A stretch of 44,005 nt of DNA, from positions 1 through 44,005 of the IMG/VR virus record IMGVR_UViG_3300009151_000125. One strand, written 5' to 3'. Source of the DNA: a virus. This document shows positions 14,932 through 19,572 of this stretch, piece by piece (the first letter of the stretch is position 1; every line of letters begins with the position of its first letter). Below the pieces are notes generated by a model that ran no database searches, was not told the DNA's origin, and saw nothing but the letters and a program-made list of their open reading frames with translations. The translations under genes were made by a program, and so were the position numbers.

Positions 14932-14939
14932 TATCTTTG
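14932..14939 (+). promoter_or_regulatory. host-type promoter box TATCTTTG before a small RNA
   Basis: TATCTTTG without a good TTTG at the expected upstream position, followed within 1-10 nt by the 5' stem of the small-RNA candidate. Confidence 0.6.
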
Positions 14940-15030
14940 TTTTGTGATTGAAGACAACCTATTTAGATACAATCGGTCACAAAATTACGGGAAGGGACAA
15001 CAATTTAGATACCCTTCCTGTTTTATTTAC
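14940..15030 (+). ncRNA. candidate small RNA with two hairpins that share a loop motif
   Basis: Downstream of a TATCTTTG box. The first hairpin has TTTTGTGA (14940-14947) pairing with TCACAAAA (14977-14984). The second is a terminator stem GGAAGGG/CCCTTCC followed by TGTTTTATTT. Both loops contain ATTTAGATAC (14961-14970 and 15003-15012), each preceded by CAAC with at most 2 nt between. A promoter, ~90 nt of structure and a terminator with no open frame make a discrete sRNA likely. The shared loop may be a target-binding or protein-binding site. The terminator overlaps the 3' end of the convergent gene. Confidence 0.55.
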
Positions 15031-15430
15031 TCAAAATGAATTGGTCTTGAGCAGTTAATAATCCAAAATTTTCAGATGATGGAAAAATTGTAAGAATAAA
15101 TAATGACCAGTAATTGTCGTCAACTATTGTCGCAAGAATCGCACAATCAATTTTTGATTCTTTGTCTTTAATGGCAAACTTATCTCCATCAATAATATAT
15201 CCATTAATAATTGCTTCCGCAATATCTCTTTTATATTTTTCAATTACATCAATAATTTCTTGATTGGAAATAATTCTATTACTCAGTGCTTCCCTACCAA
15301 GATTTGACCTATCTCTTGTGTGTTTTGATGTAGAAACGTCAAATCCAAATGTTACTTGGAATGTATCAGACATTTGGGCAATTTTTCTTTCAAGTAATAG
15401 TGTTTCTTTAATAAGTTTTCTGAGGTTCAT
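15023..15430 (-). CDS. hypothetical protein, 135 aa (possible RNase-like fold)
   Basis: A soluble protein with an N-terminal helix (MNLRKLIKETLLLER). It then has STSKHTRDRSN, a long helix and a C-terminal beta sheet (FAIKDKESKIDCAILATI, YWSLFILTIF). The HxxxR followed by a helix and a beta sheet faintly recalls barnase/RelE-like toxin folds, but I see no reliable family match. A TATTTATT box lies 11 nt before the ATG. Its 3' end overlaps the small-RNA terminator on the other strand. Confidence 0.6.
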   Translation of the reverse strand: MNLRKLIKETLLLERKIAQMSDTFQVTFGFDVSTSKHTRDRSNLGREALSNRIISNQEIIDVIEKYKRDIAEAIINGYIIDGDKFAIKDKESKIDCAILATIVDDNYWSLFILTIFPSSENFGLLTAQDQFILSK

Positions 15431-15433
15431 AAA

Positions 15434-15441
15434 AATAAATA
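15434..15441 (-). promoter_or_regulatory. phage-type box TATTTATT, 11 nt before ATG
   Basis: TATTTATT on the minus strand begins 11 nt upstream of the start codon at 15430. Confidence 0.5.
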
Positions 15442-15472
15442 TTTGACAATTCGAAGATATTCCCTATCTTTG
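15442..15472 (+). promoter_or_regulatory. host-type promoter TTTG-N19-TATCTTTG
   Basis: TTTG at 15442-15445 and TATCTTTG at 15465-15472 with a 19-bp spacer, 24 nt upstream of the 32-aa reading frame. Confidence 0.72.
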
Positions 15473-15488
15473 ATATAATTATAATAAC

Positions 15489-15587
15489 ATGAACACTACA
15501 ATGCGTCATATAGTCTTTAGTAAACAACAAGAAACTTGTTGGTATCAGATTATGCCTTGTAGTTCAGATGGTGATTCTCAAAATTAG
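15489..15587 (+). CDS. 32-aa small protein with own promoter and terminator
   Basis: MNTTMRHIVFSKQQETCWYQ... ends in SSDGDSQN. The frame is short but sits between a textbook host-type promoter and a strong terminator, with an A/T-rich leader ending in AACATG. It contains two cysteines and one tryptophan. I recognise no family. An alternative is that the whole transcript is a small RNA and the frame is incidental. Confidence 0.45.
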   Translation: MNTTMRHIVFSKQQETCWYQIMPCSSDGDSQN

Positions 15588-15616
15588 TTAATTCCTGATG
15601 TATATTTATATACAAA

Positions 15617-15652
15617 CCCTGAACGACAGAAATGAAGTTCGGGGTTTTTTAT
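15617..15652 (+). terminator. strong terminator
   Basis: An eight-bp stem CCCTGAAC/GTTCGGGG (one G-T pair) followed by TTTTTT. It ends the transcript of the 32-aa gene. Confidence 0.85.
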
Positions 15653-15677
15653 TTTTGGCTCTTTGAAATATTGGTTG

Positions 15678-15685
15678 TATATTTG
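15678..15685 (+). promoter_or_regulatory. host-type box TATATTTG before the tRNA remnant
   Basis: TATATTTG lies 8 nt upstream of the degenerate tRNA. It may now drive the gene at 15759-15974 and the tRNAs behind it. Confidence 0.5.
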
Positions 15686-15692
15686 TAAAAAT

Positions 15693-15743
15693 GATCCTGT
15701 TGACTATCGGTTAGGTCATCAGGTTCCGATTCCTACAAGGACT
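15693..15743 (+). pseudogene. truncated tRNA (Glu-like) lacking the anticodon loop
   Basis: The 5' part resembles tRNA-Glu through the 5' strand of the anticodon stem: a D-arm GAC-TATCGGTTAG-GTC, then TCAGG. It is joined directly to a T-loop-like TTCCGATTCCTAC and a 3' end CAAGGACTACA. The element is about 51 nt; the anticodon loop, the 3' anticodon stem, the variable loop and the 5' T-stem are missing. The junction lies at AGGTT, so deletion between short direct repeats is a simple origin. The acceptor ends pair only partly. Confidence 0.55.
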
Positions 15744-15758
15744 ACAAAAATTAAAATT

Positions 15759-15974
15759 ATGAAATACGTTTTTAGAGGTCATGTTGTGTTTGAATACAAA
15801 CCAAATGATAAAAGAGATAAAGTGGTTCAAGGTAAGATTCATGATGCAATTCCAGCATTTGATTTTTGTCATATGATTCCTGAGGACTATAAATTGTTAG
15901 GAGAATTTTTCAACACAGTTTATAGGCATATTCAAGGAGAAGATGTACCTTTGGAAGATATAGAAGTGTATTAA
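15759..15974 (+). CDS. hypothetical protein, 71 aa
   Basis: The ATG at 15759 is chosen because the longer in-frame extension runs through the tRNA remnant. The protein starts MKYVFRGHVVFEYK, has KRDKVVQGKIHDAIP and ends acidic (GEDVPLEDIEVY). It is probably a small beta-alpha domain. No family recognised. tRNA-Phe begins 1 bp after the stop, so protein and tRNAs are probably on one transcript. Confidence 0.6.
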   Translation: MKYVFRGHVVFEYKPNDKRDKVVQGKIHDAIPAFDFCHMIPEDYKLLGEFFNTVYRHIQGEDVPLEDIEVY

Positions 15975-15975
15975 T

Positions 15976-16048
15976 GGTGCTCAAGCTAACTTGGTAGAAG
16001 CGAAAGACTGAAAATCTTTAGGACTCGGCTCGGAACCGAGGAGTACCA
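15976..16048 (+). tRNA. tRNA-Phe(GAA)
   Basis: Acceptor GGTGCTC/GAGTACC, D-stem GCT/AGC, anticodon stem AAAGA/TCTTT with loop CTGAAAA (anticodon GAA), T-stem CTCGG/CCGAG. The T-loop CTCGGAA departs from the usual TTCRANN. Confidence 0.88.
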
Positions 16049-16049
16049 C

Positions 16050-16121
16050 GGAGTCCCGAAATAACGGGAAACCCCCACTCCCATATGGCAGCCAGTCCGT
16101 TAACCTGGTGAAGTGGGGTAG
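16050..16121 (+). ncRNA. structured spacer between tRNAs
   Basis: This 70-nt spacer folds into nested hairpins: TCCCG/CGGGA with loop AAATAA, then CCCCACT/AGTGGGG (7 bp) enclosing CCAG/CTGG. There is no reading frame. It could be a processing element of the tRNA precursor or a separate stable RNA. Confidence 0.4.
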
Positions 16122-16123
16122 GA

Positions 16124-16225
16124 TGTTAAGTAGTGGATATGTAAGCGGGCTCAAGCTCGGTAAGTCAAAAAGGTTATGACGCTCTTTACGAGACCACGTT
16201 GTCGGTTCGAGTCCGACCTTAACAA
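16124..16225 (+). tRNA. tRNA-like element, isotype not assignable
   Basis: The ends are tRNA-like: acceptor TGTTAAG (16124-16130) pairs with CTTAACA (16218-16224), and the T-arm GTCGG-TTCGAGT-CCGAC is canonical. The 68 nt between do not make a normal D and anticodon arm. Instead they offer nested stems GTGG/CCAC, GTAA/TTAC and GTCA/TGAC, like one extended arm. It is 102 nt long, about 27 nt over a normal tRNA. Either an interrupted tRNA like tRNA-Arg above, or a tRNA-like RNA without an anticodon. Confidence 0.5.
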
Positions 16226-16226
16226 C

Positions 16227-16294
16227 AAAGACATCAACGGAGTATATTCACACTTAGGAAACTATGTAATGGTCAAAATTCTAATGATGTCTTT
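16227..16294 (+). ncRNA. spacer closed by a perfect 10-bp stem
   Basis: AAAGACATCA (16227-16236) pairs perfectly with TGATGTCTTT (16285-16294) across a 48-nt interior, between two tRNA genes. Likely a processing structure or stable RNA; no reading frame. Confidence 0.4.
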
Positions 16295-16298
16295 AAAT

Positions 16299-16380
16299 AG
16301 TCAGGTGGCGGAATGTTAGACGCAATAAGGTTGTTCCTACCCGAAAAGGAGCTTACAGGTTCGAATCCTTGTCCTGATTA
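16299..16380 (+). tRNA. type-II tRNA, Leu-like, aberrant anticodon arm
   Basis: Acceptor AGTCAGG/CCTGATT, a Leu-type D-arm (TGGCGGAAT...GACGC), a variable-arm stem GTTCCT/AGGAGC, and a T-arm containing TTCGAAT with one extra base in its 3' strand. Length 82 nt. I cannot draw a normal 5-bp anticodon stem with a 7-nt loop between the D-arm and the variable arm, so the anticodon is uncertain. Probably a damaged or divergent tRNA-Leu. Confidence 0.55.
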
Positions 16381-16387
16381 CAAAATT

Positions 16388-16461
16388 GACTTCGTAGCTC
16401 AGTTGGTTAGAGCACTTCACTTTTAATGAAGGAGTCCCGAGTTCGAATCTCGGCGGGGTCA
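16388..16461 (+). tRNA. tRNA-Lys(TTT)
   Basis: Acceptor GACTTCG/CGGGGTC (with G-T pairs), D-arm GCTC/GAGC, anticodon stem CTTCA/TGAAG with loop CTTTTAA (TTT), T-loop TTCGAAT. Reads the very frequent AAA codon. Confidence 0.95.
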
Positions 16462-16477
16462 CAAAAAAAAATATGTT

Positions 16478-16711
16478 ATGAAAGCAGTTTTAGAATTTAA
16501 TTTACCTGATGACCAACAGGATTTTGACTTGGCAACTAAAGGTTTGAAATTTTGGTCTGTGTTGTGGGAATTAGACCAGTCTTTAAGGGCTAAGACAAAA
16601 TATGCGTCTGATGATTTACCACAAGATAAGTATGATGCTTATCAAGAAATTAGAGATGAACTTCGTGAGTTAATGTCAGATAATAATCTTAGTTTTGATA
16701 TGGTTCATTAA
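16478..16711 (+). CDS. hypothetical protein, 77 aa
   Basis: An acidic helical protein: a short N-terminal strand (MKAVLEFNLPDDQQDF) then helices (LKFWSVLWELDQSLR; DAYQEIRDELRELMSD). The pattern LWELDQxLR followed by ELRELM resembles small phage proteins of unknown function. It sits between tRNA-Lys and another small gene, 17 bp after the tRNA. No function assigned. Confidence 0.65.
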   Translation: MKAVLEFNLPDDQQDFDLATKGLKFWSVLWELDQSLRAKTKYASDDLPQDKYDAYQEIRDELRELMSDNNLSFDMVH

Positions 16712-16727
16712 TAAAAAAACATATATT

Positions 16728-16943
16728 ATGGAAAGAACATTTAATAGTGATGAGCTGTCTTGGATTGCATTTAGTTTACTAGAATATAGTCGCTCAATGG
16801 ATTATGAAGGTGATTTAAGTGATTGTGGTAATGAAATTGGGCATATGGTTGGGAGTAAATATAAAAATATGACTGAGGGTGAGATTGAAGATTTCATTAC
16901 TGGAATAAGACATGGGATTTCATTAACAAATGGAACCCATTAA
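16728..16943 (+). CDS. hypothetical protein, 71 aa
   Basis: I use the ATG at 16728; an earlier in-frame start would overlap the preceding gene. The protein is acidic and helical (SDELSWIAFSLLEYSRSM; MTEGEIEDFITGIRHGISL). No cysteine cluster or membrane helix. No family recognised. It is followed after 5 bp by tRNA-Cys, so it is part of the mixed tRNA/protein transcript. Confidence 0.6.
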   Translation: MERTFNSDELSWIAFSLLEYSRSMDYEGDLSDCGNEIGHMVGSKYKNMTEGEIEDFITGIRHGISLTNGTH

Positions 16944-16948
16944 AATAA

Positions 16949-17020
16949 GGTCGGTTGGCCGAGTGGTTTAGGTGTTTGTCTGCAAAACAAATTAGTCCAG
17001 TTCAATTCTGGAACCGACCT
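16949..17020 (+). tRNA. tRNA-Cys(GCA)
   Basis: Acceptor GGTCGGT/ACCGACC (perfect), anticodon stem TTTGT/ACAAA with loop CTGCAAA (GCA), T-stem TCCAG/CTGGA with loop TTCAATT. Confidence 0.93.
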
Positions 17021-17021
17021 C

Positions 17022-17171
17022 ATGACAGAAAAACAAATTAAACAACAGATTGAATCCATCCAAAAGGTGACAAAAGATGTCTGTAAAAGTAAAGAAACCG
17101 CTCGTCAATTTTTAATTGACGCAGGAATTATTAAAGTTAAAAAAATGAAAAAGAAATTTGATAAGCATTAG
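17022..17171 (+). CDS. 49-aa basic small protein
   Basis: The ATG at 17022 begins 2 bp after tRNA-Cys and opens a 49-codon frame (MTEKQIKQQIESIQKV..., ending VKKMKKKFDKH). It has a helical N-terminus and a strongly basic C-terminus. Composition and codon use match neighbouring genes, and it fills the gap before the next gene. Function unknown; nucleic-acid binding is possible from charge alone. Confidence 0.55.
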   Translation: MTEKQIKQQIESIQKVTKDVCKSKETARQFLIDAGIIKVKKMKKKFDKH

Positions 17172-17186
17172 GTAAACACCTAATGT

Positions 17187-17393
17187 ATGACCAGAAAAGA
17201 ACAAAAAATCAAACAGATGAAGCGGTTATATAACTACTGTTTCATCTGTAATAAAAGAAGTGGAAGTTGGTATTATGATTGCCATCCAAGTAGTTGGAAA
17301 ATTAAACGACACGGAAGTGGAAAACCTATATATTTTCATAAACAAAGAGAATATCAAAGTTGGAAACATAATCGTAATACCCAATGGAAATAA
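17187..17393 (+). CDS. small basic Cys/His protein, 68 aa
   Basis: A very basic protein with CFICNKRSGSW (CxxC near residues 18-21), then DCHP and a His-rich, Trp/Tyr-rich remainder. One CxxC plus a nearby C/H pair could hold a zinc ion. It looks like a small nucleic-acid-binding zinc protein, but no named family fits securely. tRNA-Trp begins 4 bp after the stop. Confidence 0.6.
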   Translation: MTRKEQKIKQMKRLYNYCFICNKRSGSWYYDCHPSSWKIKRHGSGKPIYFHKQREYQSWKHNRNTQWK

Positions 17394-17397
17394 AAAA

Positions 17398-17470
17398 CGC
17401 GTGTATGATGTAACGGTAGCATGAATCTCTCCAAAAGATTTCGTTCCTGTTCGAATCGGGATATGCGCGC
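17398..17470 (+). tRNA. tRNA-Trp(CCA)
   Basis: Acceptor CGCGTGT/ATGCGCG, D-stem ATG/CAT, anticodon stem AATCT/AGATT with loop CTCCAAA (CCA), T-stem TCCTG/CGGGA with loop TTCGAAT. Confidence 0.93.
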
Positions 17471-17477
17471 AAAGGTT

Positions 17478-17558
17478 GATTGGGGAATGATGTGTGTTAG
17501 CCTGTTGGTGGTATGGCCGAACACATCGGAGTTAAAACCAACATTAGTAATGCCAATC
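17478..17558 (+). ncRNA. structured RNA with a possible pseudoknot
   Basis: Between tRNA-Trp and tRNA-Tyr. A closing stem GATTGG (17478-17483)/CCAATC (17553-17558); an inner stem GATGTGT (17489-17495)/ACACATC (17521-17527); a short GCC/GGC hairpin within it; and GTTGGT (17504-17509) in that loop is perfectly complementary to ACCAAC (17537-17542) outside the inner stem. This is pseudoknot geometry. No reading frame on this strand looks genuine. I know no RNA family that it matches. Confidence 0.5.
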
Positions 17559-17561
17559 ATA

Positions 17562-17604
17562 AAAGGAGATGTCCACTCAACCATCTTCTCCTTTCCTGTT
17601 TTTT
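17562..17604 (+). terminator. hairpin with T-run before tRNA-Tyr
   Basis: AAAGGAGA (17562-17569) pairs with TCTCCTTT (17587-17594), followed by CCTGTTTTTT. It has terminator form, but tRNA-Tyr starts immediately behind it with no promoter that I can see. It may be an attenuator or processing hairpin instead. Confidence 0.5.
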
Positions 17605-17686
17605 GGGAGTATCGCCTAGTGGCAATGGCAGGACACTGTAGATGTCCCCTCTTTTGAGTTCGTTGGTTCGAGTCCAGCTGCTCCCA
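17605..17686 (+). tRNA. tRNA-Tyr(GTA)
   Basis: Acceptor GGGAGTA/TGCTCCC, anticodon stem GGACA/TGTCC with loop CTGTAGA (GTA), a type-II variable arm (CCTCTTTTGAG), T-stem GTTGG/CCAGC with loop TTCGAGT. 82 nt. Confidence 0.94.
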
Positions 17687-17701
17687 CAAAAATGTTCCAG
17701 C

Positions 17702-17770
17702 AGTTCTCTGAATAGAGGACTATAAAGAAAAGAAACGATGCATAGTTTCACGATAGGAGGGTCACCTATC
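17702..17770 (+). ncRNA. three tandem perfect hairpins between tRNA-Tyr and tRNA-Met
   Basis: AGTTCTCT-GAAT-AGAGGACT (8 bp, one G-T), GAAAC-GATGCATA-GTTTC (5 bp) and GATAGG-AGGGTCA-CCTATC (6 bp) stand side by side and fill the whole spacer. There is no reading frame. Such regular packing suggests selection for RNA structure. Confidence 0.5.
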
Positions 17771-17775
17771 AAAAT

Positions 17776-17849
17776 GGACTTGTAGCTCACTCGGTTAGAG
17801 CGGCACACTCATAATGTGAAGGTAATAGGTTCGATTCCTATCTGGTCCA
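17776..17849 (+). tRNA. tRNA-Met(CAT) (elongator, or tRNA-Ile2)
   Basis: Acceptor GGACTTG/CTGGTCC with one T-T mismatch, D-arm GCTC/GAGC, anticodon loop CTCATAA (CAT), T-arm ATAGG-TTCGATT-CCTAT. The G1-C72 pair argues against initiator tRNA. Lysidine-modified tRNA-Ile cannot be excluded. Confidence 0.88.
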
Positions 17850-18052
17850 CACGTTCCGAAACACAACAACGGATAATATGCCCAATATGATGAGAAATGG
17901 AGTGATGTCCGTATGGGAACCTACATTGGAGTGGATGGGGATAACTTCAGGGAATATCATCCCGACCTCGTTAGGACGAAATGATTATTTCTAACTTGCC
18001 TTAGCAAGGACAGCCAAGATACCTGTAGTTGAATAAAATAGGGTATCATTTA
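17850..18052 (+). ncRNA. 200-nt structured region between tRNA-Met and tRNA-Gln
   Basis: No convincing reading frame. Hairpins seen: GTTCC near 17853 with GGAAC near 17920; GAAAT-GATT-ATTTC (17978-17991); CTTGC-CTTA-GCAAG (17995-18008); GATACC (18018-18023)/GGTATC (18042-18047). It may hold one larger stable RNA of unknown type or serve as a precursor spacer. Confidence 0.4.
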
Positions 18053-18053
18053 T

Positions 18054-18124
18054 TGTATAGTAGTGTAACGGTAACACAACTTCCTTTGACGAAGTTATTT
18101 TAAGTTCGAATCTTAACTATACAT
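18054..18124 (+). tRNA. tRNA-Gln(TTG)
   Basis: Acceptor TGTATAG/CTATACA (perfect), D-stem GTGT/ACAC, anticodon stem ACTTC/GAAGT with loop CTTTGAC (TTG), T-stem TTAAG/CTTAA with loop TTCGAAT. The methyltransferase ATG follows 2 bp later. Confidence 0.93.
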
Positions 18125-18126
18125 CA

Positions 18127-18771
18127 ATGAAGAAAGAAATTATAAATAAGGATTTCAGAGAATGTGAAATACCTGAAGGATTGGTTATTACCGATCCACC
18201 ATACAATCAAGGATATTCATATAATGAATATAAAGACACCATGAGTGAAGAGGATTATATTGAGTTACTCTCAAAAATCCCAACACCATGTGTAATAATT
18301 CATTATCCCGAAGAAACCATTAATTTACTACCAAAAGCATTAAAGGCAAAATGCGAACAAGTAGTTTGTTGGGTGTATAACTCAAATACGGGAAAACAAA
18401 GTAGATTGATTAGTTGGTGGGGATGTAAACCTGATTTTAGGAAGGTTAGACAAGAATATAAAAACTTGAAAGATAAAAGAATTCAAGCCAGAATTGCTGA
18501 AGGTAAAACAGGTGCTAAACTATATGATTGGTGGGAGATAAATCAGGTAAAGAATGTTAGTAAAGAAAAAACTGAACATCCTTGTCAAATACCTGAAGAA
18601 TTGATTAAAAAAATTATATTAACCACCGCCAAAGAAAATCAAACAATAATTGATGTTTTTGGAGGTAGCGGAACAACAAGTAAAGTTGCAAGTGATTTGG
18701 GATTTGATTCAATCAGTTATGAGATTGATGAAAAGTATTGTGAAATCATTAAAAATAGACTAAATAAATAG
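18127..18771 (+). CDS. DNA methyltransferase, N6-adenine/N4-cytosine class (beta-type order)
   Basis: 214 residues with catalytic motif IV DPPY at 23-26 and the AdoMet-binding motif I DVFGGSGTT at about 178-186, i.e. motif IV before motif I as in beta-class amino-methyltransferases. DPPY is most often found in N6-adenine enzymes. A HPCQIPEELIKKII segment before motif I is typical. There is no separate target-recognition domain, so it is a compact solitary phage enzyme, probably protecting phage DNA or mimicking host modification. No restriction partner lies nearby. It is embedded between tRNA-Gln and tRNA-His with almost no spacer. Confidence 0.9.
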   Translation: MKKEIINKDFRECEIPEGLVITDPPYNQGYSYNEYKDTMSEEDYIELLSKIPTPCVIIHYPEETINLLPKALKAKCEQVVCWVYNSNTGKQSRLISWWGCKPDFRKVRQEYKNLKDKRIQARIAEGKTGAKLYDWWEINQVKNVSKEKTEHPCQIPEELIKKIILTTAKENQTIIDVFGGSGTTSKVASDLGFDSISYEIDEKYCEIIKNRLNK

Positions 18772-18777
18772 TTTTAT

Positions 18778-18849
18778 GGTGTTTGAAGCATTAAGGTGAT
18801 GCACTAGTTTGTGGAGCTAGAAAAGACGGGTCGGTACCGTCCTTACACC
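18778..18849 (+). tRNA. tRNA-His(GTG)
   Basis: Anticodon stem CTAGT/GCTAG with loop TTGTGGA (GTG). An 8-position acceptor includes the His-specific extra G(-1) opposite C73, with two T-T mismatches at the inner end. T-stem GACGG/CCGTC with an unusual loop GTCGGTA. Confidence 0.85.
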
Positions 18850-18874
18850 CATATTTTTTTTCTTAGTATCATAC

Positions 18875-18882
18875 TATTTATA
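18875..18882 (+). promoter_or_regulatory. phage-type box TATTTATA, 11 nt before ATG
   Basis: TATTTATA begins 11 nt before the ATG at 18886. Confidence 0.5.
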
Positions 18883-18885
18883 TGT

Positions 18886-19347
18886 ATGGAAAAAAAAGTA
18901 ACTCTAACCAAAGAACAATTATTCAAGGTGATGAACTTGAATGAGGCTGAAAATAAAAAAGAAAAAAATGAAACATCTGATGTTGTTGATATGATTGCAA
19001 CATTACTTCATTCAAGAAGCCAAGCTCATATTTTTCATTGGCAAACAAAATCACAATCATCATTTGCTGAACATATGGCATTAGGAACTTATTATGATGA
19101 AATTGTTGGACTAATTGATGGTATTGTTGAAAGTTATCAAGGAAAATATGAAATAATTACAGGATACAAAACAGTTGAAATGGTTGATTACAAATCAACA
19201 GAACAATTAATAAGTTACTTTAGAGAATTAGATAGCAATATTGAAAAAAATAGAAAGGGGATTAAAGAATCTTATATTCAAAATCAAATTGACGGACTTC
19301 AAGAGTTAATTTTTTCTACATTATATAAATTAAGATTCTTGAAATAA
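18886..19347 (+). CDS. ferritin-like (Dps-like) phage protein, DUF5856-like
   Basis: 153 residues from the ATG at 18886, chosen by the promoter box 11 nt upstream. An N-terminal VTLTKEQLFKVMNLNEAE leads into a four-helix ferritin-like core: HSRSQAHIFHWQTKSQSSFAEH, then YYDEIVGLIDGIVE and QGKY. His48, His51, His63, Asp71, Glu72, Asp78 and Glu82 are in the positions expected for Dps-type metal ligands (compare HW..., H..., D..., E... of Dps). I believe this is the phage family DUF5856. It could protect or compact DNA or bind iron. LNEA at 18-21 resembles other possible prohead cleavage sites. Confidence 0.7.
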   Translation: MEKKVTLTKEQLFKVMNLNEAENKKEKNETSDVVDMIATLLHSRSQAHIFHWQTKSQSSFAEHMALGTYYDEIVGLIDGIVESYQGKYEIITGYKTVEMVDYKSTEQLISYFRELDSNIEKNRKGIKESYIQNQIDGLQELIFSTLYKLRFLK

Positions 19348-19370
19348 GAATTAATTATTAAATAATTGAA

Positions 19371-19406
19371 AATCCCTCTAAATTAGTTGTTTAGGGGGAT
19401 TTTTTA
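19371..19406 (+). terminator. terminator after the Dps-like gene
   Basis: A twelve-bp stem AATCCCTCTAAA/TTTAGGGGGATT with one mismatch, loop TTAGTTG, followed by TTTTT. Its T-run merges with the next promoter box. Confidence 0.85.
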
Positions 19407-19414
19407 TATATTTG
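19407..19414 (+). promoter_or_regulatory. host-type box TATATTTG before the 19421 RNA
   Basis: TATATTTG directly follows the terminator T-run, 7 nt before the 5' closing stem of the structured RNA. Confidence 0.5.
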
Positions 19415-19420
19415 TATTCA

Positions 19421-19571
19421 GAGAGACAGAGAAGTTCTACAGAAGTAGATAGGGCGTCGCATAATATCGGGGTGGAACACAGGGTTCCTATACGTGATGT
19501 AACCCGAGCCGTAAACCATTGTTATCCTTGTGATGACCGAATAAATAATCGGTTGGTTCTGTCTCTTTTTA
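19421..19571 (+). ncRNA. ~150-nt structured RNA with own promoter and T-run, unknown class
   Basis: AGAGACAGA (19422-19430) pairs perfectly with TCTGTCTCT (19558-19566), which is followed by TTTTATT. Inside are TCTAC-AGAA-GTAGA (19436-19449), GGGTT (19482-19486)/AACCC (19501-19505) and ACCGA-ATAAATAA-TCGGT (19536-19553). This is a closed multi-branched fold with a promoter box just upstream and a terminator-like 3' end. No reading frame is credible. I looked for tmRNA, RNase P and tRNA features and found none. tRNA-Ile starts 2 nt behind the T-run. Confidence 0.6.
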
Positions 19572-19572
19572 T

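Noticed and set aside
15599-15612. Palindrome TGTATATTTATATACA as a phage-type promoter
   Set aside because: It contains a TATTTATA box but lies between a gene's stop and its terminator with no gene suitably placed behind it. Likely chance in AT-rich DNA.
17354-17808. Several 78-111-aa frames on both strands across tRNA-Trp, tRNA-Tyr and tRNA-Met
   Set aside because: They run through tRNA genes and structured spacers and show tRNA-derived residues, so they are artefacts of RNA genes.
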